From an uncultured Collinsella sp. (GTDB lineage: Bacteria > Actinomycetota > Coriobacteriia > Coriobacteriales > Coriobacteriaceae): a stretch of DNA of 6,786 nt. This document shows, piece after piece, positions 5,314-6,786 of the stretch. Where the stretch lies: the NCBI GenBank assembly GCA_900543515.1, contig UQRW01000074.1, forward strand, positions 1 to 6,786, read 5' to 3'. The position numbers and the translations under genes are program-made. The notes below the pieces were generated by a model. The model ran no database searches. It had not been told where the DNA came from and saw nothing but the letters and a program-made list of their open reading frames with translations. Positions within the stretch are counted from its first letter, which is position 1. The number at the start of each line of letters is the position of its first letter.

Positions 5314-6282
5314 ATGAACGTTTCACAAGCACTCGAATACGAGCGCCAGCCGTTTATTCCCATGTTTATCTATGGCGATCACGGCGCCATGGAGTCCGAG
5401 CGCCAGAAGGGCGAGGAGGCCCTTAAGGTGCTCGAAACCGAGTACTTTACCGCCGAGGGCGACCCCAGCTTCGACTTTGCCACCGTGCGCGACCTGGCTG
5501 ACCGCAACCGCGACCTGTGCGACCAGATTGGCGAGGCGCGCCTGCGCAACGTGACGCCCGCGACGCTTTCGCGCGGCCTGTCCGATGCCGACACCTGCGC
5601 CGCCATCGGCAAGATGCAAAAGCGCACCGCCGCGTCGGTCATGCGCGAGATCCGCGGCGACCGCGACGCGCTCGGCGTGGCCTACGCCCGCAAGCCCATC
5701 CAGGGCACCGTGCTCGGTATCGACATCGAGACCACCGGCCGTGCACCCGAGCGCGGTTATATCATCAATGTGGGTTGGGAAATCATGGAGCTCACCAGCG
5801 ACGCCGTCCCGCACGACGCCGAGGCGCACTACTGCGGTCTGCCCGACATCTACCGCGGCGAGGATGTGCCGTTGTCGAATATCCACCACATCACCTGGGA
5901 CGACATCGACGGCAAAAAGCCATTCCGCGAGAACAAGGAACTGCAGAAGCAGCTGCTCAAGCTTATGAAGAAGTACCCGTACATGGCGCACAACGCCGCC
6001 TTTGAGGACAGTTGGTTCAAGATCCACCTGGACGGTTACGCCGAGGCACGCCGCGCCGGCAAGATCATCGTCATCGACTCGCGCCAGATCTGCCGCAGCC
6101 TGGATGCCGACGTCCGCTCGCTCCCCCGCGAATCCGCGCCCGCCGCGCTCGAGAACTGGGCGCGCCGCCGTGGAACCCTCGCCGCCGACGCCAACGAGCA
6201 GCACCTGGGCCTCGACGACACCGACCTCATGCTCCGCACGGTTCAGGCCGAGTTCAACCTCAAGAACCTATTCGCGAAATAA
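5314..6282 (+). CDS. DEDDh-type 3'-5' exonuclease domain protein (322 aa)
   Basis: The C-terminal two thirds form a DnaQ-like exonuclease domain. Exo I is GIDIETTG (135-142) with Asp137 and Glu139. NIHHITWDDIDGKKPF (189-204) matches the IHGIT segment between motifs. Exo II is AHNAAFEDSWF (225-235), and Exo III is HLGLDDTDLM (297-306), where His297 and Asp302 fit H-x4-D. Such domains remove 3'-terminal nucleotides from DNA or RNA with two metal ions; the substrate cannot be told here. In Exo II the residue at the usual Asp position is Glu231, followed by Asp232. Residues 1-130 are charged and mostly helical-looking, with no motif I recognise. Start ATG 5314 has AAGGAG (5301-5306) 7 bases upstream. 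The gene stands alone, divergent from the exporter, and ends at a terminator. Confidence 0.9.
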   Translation: MNVSQALEYERQPFIPMFIYGDHGAMESERQKGEEALKVLETEYFTAEGDPSFDFATVRDLADRNRDLCDQIGEARLRNVTPATLSRGLSDADTCAAIGKMQKRTAASVMREIRGDRDALGVAYARKPIQGTVLGIDIETTGRAPERGYIINVGWEIMELTSDAVPHDAEAHYCGLPDIYRGEDVPLSNIHHITWDDIDGKKPFRENKELQKQLLKLMKKYPYMAHNAAFEDSWFKIHLDGYAEARRAGKIIVIDSRQICRSLDADVRSLPRESAPAALENWARRRGTLAADANEQHLGLDDTDLMLRTVQAEFNLKNLFAK

Positions 6283-6347
6283 CCGATCCATCTGCGGGAG
6301 CGCCTGCCAGGCACAGCGCAATCCGTCTGGGCACACCGACACGCAGT

Positions 6348-6384
6348 AAACTAGGGCGCAGCCTTATGGCTGCACCCTAGTTTT
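6348..6384 (+). terminator. Rho-independent terminator after the exonuclease gene
   Basis: Arms 6348-6363 (AAACTAGGGCGCAGCC) and 6368-6383 (GGCTGCACCCTAGTTT) pair over 16 positions with one C-A mismatch and a TTAT loop, ending in TTTT. The AAA at the left base gives a T-run on the opposite strand too, so it could work both ways. It lies about 65 bases after the stop codon. Confidence 0.8.
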
Positions 6385-6690
6385 CATCAAAACGAGCAAA
6401 TACGCGTGCTTCACATAGTCGGCAGGTTGGCCCACCTACATTTTTCGAGTTGTTCGGCCAGCTGAACCACTAGTCAAGGCCCCTTGAACCGCAATCGAAG
6501 CTAAAATCGCCTTAATTTCGCAACCAAGCCCCATAAATCTACCTGAATCAATTCGAATAGGACGTTGCGATCGCACCATTTGTATAGGATAAGGCCGAAT
6601 AACTCAAATTATGTTGGTGAGGCATCTGAGCGGTCGGCAAAAACGCTTAGAAGCTACGAATCCGCGGTAGCGCACAGAGATGTGGTGTAA
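6385..6690. other. Intergenic stretch without a convincing gene, with small inverted repeats
   Basis: No open frame with a ribosome binding site or recognisable product is present, and the base composition is visibly less GC-rich than the genes. Three small inverted repeats sit within 64 bases: 6424-6437 (AGGTTGGCCCACCT, one mismatch), 6452-6467 (GTTCGGCCAGCTGAAC, one wobble) and 6474-6487 (TCAAGGCCCCTTGA). TTGCGA (6565-6570) followed by TATAGGATAAG near 6583-6593 is a weak promoter-like string. The stretch could be a noncoding RNA, a decayed region or an intergenic repeat; I cannot decide. Confidence 0.35.
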
Positions 6691-6712
6691 GAGGCGGGGC
6701 ATGCCCCGCCTC
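6691..6712 (-). terminator. Perfect 22-bp GC-rich palindrome, possible terminator of a leftward gene
   Basis: The sequence folds into a 9-bp stem (GAGGCGGGG with CCCCGCCTC) around a CATG loop. It lies about 30 bases downstream of the putative stop of the leftward partial gene at the right edge. The tail on that strand is TTACACC, a poor T-tract, so termination is plausible but not clear-cut. On the plus strand the tail is CGCCCTTTC. Confidence 0.4.
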
Positions 6713-6742
6713 CGCCCTTTCAAGAAAGGACGGGGACACCGC

Positions 6743-6786
6743 CTAGAATTCGTCGTTGGAGTAATGAAGGTGACGAATGGAAGGAA
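6743..6786 (-). CDS. Possible C-terminal end of a leftward gene running off the window
   Basis: On the minus strand an open frame from the right edge reads PSIRHLHYSNDEF and ends at TAG (6745-6743). The acidic, non-repetitive ending and the GC-rich hairpin behind it make a real gene end plausible. Only 13 codons are visible, the family is not recognisable, and other frames cannot be excluded over so short a distance. Confidence 0.3.
   Translation of the reverse strand, partial: PSIRHLHYSNDEF

Noticed and set aside
5323..6204. Long minus-strand open frame (293 codons) opposite the exonuclease
   Set aside because: It lies wholly antisense to a gene with clear Exo motifs and its product is a low-complexity Val/Ala/Gly/Arg mix typical of shadow frames in GC-rich DNA.
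6610..6669. Short plus-strand frame starting ATG TTG GTG (19 codons)
   Set aside because: No ribosome binding site, no recognisable product and a chance-length frame.
1..6786. CRISPR array, tRNA or rRNA genes, transposon ends, phage or defence genes
   Set aside because: No regularly spaced repeats, cloverleaf or rRNA segments, transposase motifs or defence-system domains were seen on either strand.

Overview
The window is GC-rich (about 60 % by eye) bacterial DNA with short intergenic gaps and strong hairpin terminators. Gene content and codon style resemble the Coriobacteriia, and a Collinsella-like gut actinobacterium is my best guess. That guess rests on overall impression, not on a marker gene. 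I see no rRNA, tRNA, CRISPR array, transposase or phage gene.

Layout from left to right. (1) Positions 1-446, plus strand: the C-terminal part of a DUF1015-like protein, closed by a strong terminator. (2) A leftward cluster: a nitroreductase-family flavoprotein (1854-2525), then two tandem, clearly paralogous histidine phosphatases (1229-1771 and 576-1211). The nitroreductase promoter carries a 19-bp site matching the DtxR/IdeR iron-box consensus at 15 of 19 positions, so this cluster may respond to iron. A REP-like hairpin lies between the nitroreductase and the phosphatases. (3) A divergent rightward pair: a six-helix HdeD/DUF308 membrane protein (2790-3392) whose stop codon directly abuts the start of a YaiI/UPF0178 PIN-like protein (3393-3875). 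(4) Two hairpin terminators in the convergent gap. (5) Leftward, a putative manganese/heavy-metal exporter (4041-5141) of the 10-TM ArsP_2 type with a His/Cys/Asp-rich loop. Its promoter is overlaid by repeated CCTAG/CTAGG half-sites, and no manganese riboswitch is visible. (6) Rightward, a DEDDh 3'-5' exonuclease (5314-6282) with an uncharacterised N-terminal region of about 130 residues, closed by a terminator. (7) A roughly 460-base stretch without a convincing gene, lower in GC than the rest, containing several small inverted repeats. It ends with what may be the last 13 codons of a leftward gene running off the window.

The functional theme is mostly housekeeping and accessory. Two transcription units, the nitroreductase cluster and the metal exporter, have promoter-proximal palindromes that suggest metal-dependent control. 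No clear undescribed multi-gene system is visible. The most testable novelties are the two candidate metal operators, the divergent short DUF1015 protein and the structured intergenic stretch near the right end.
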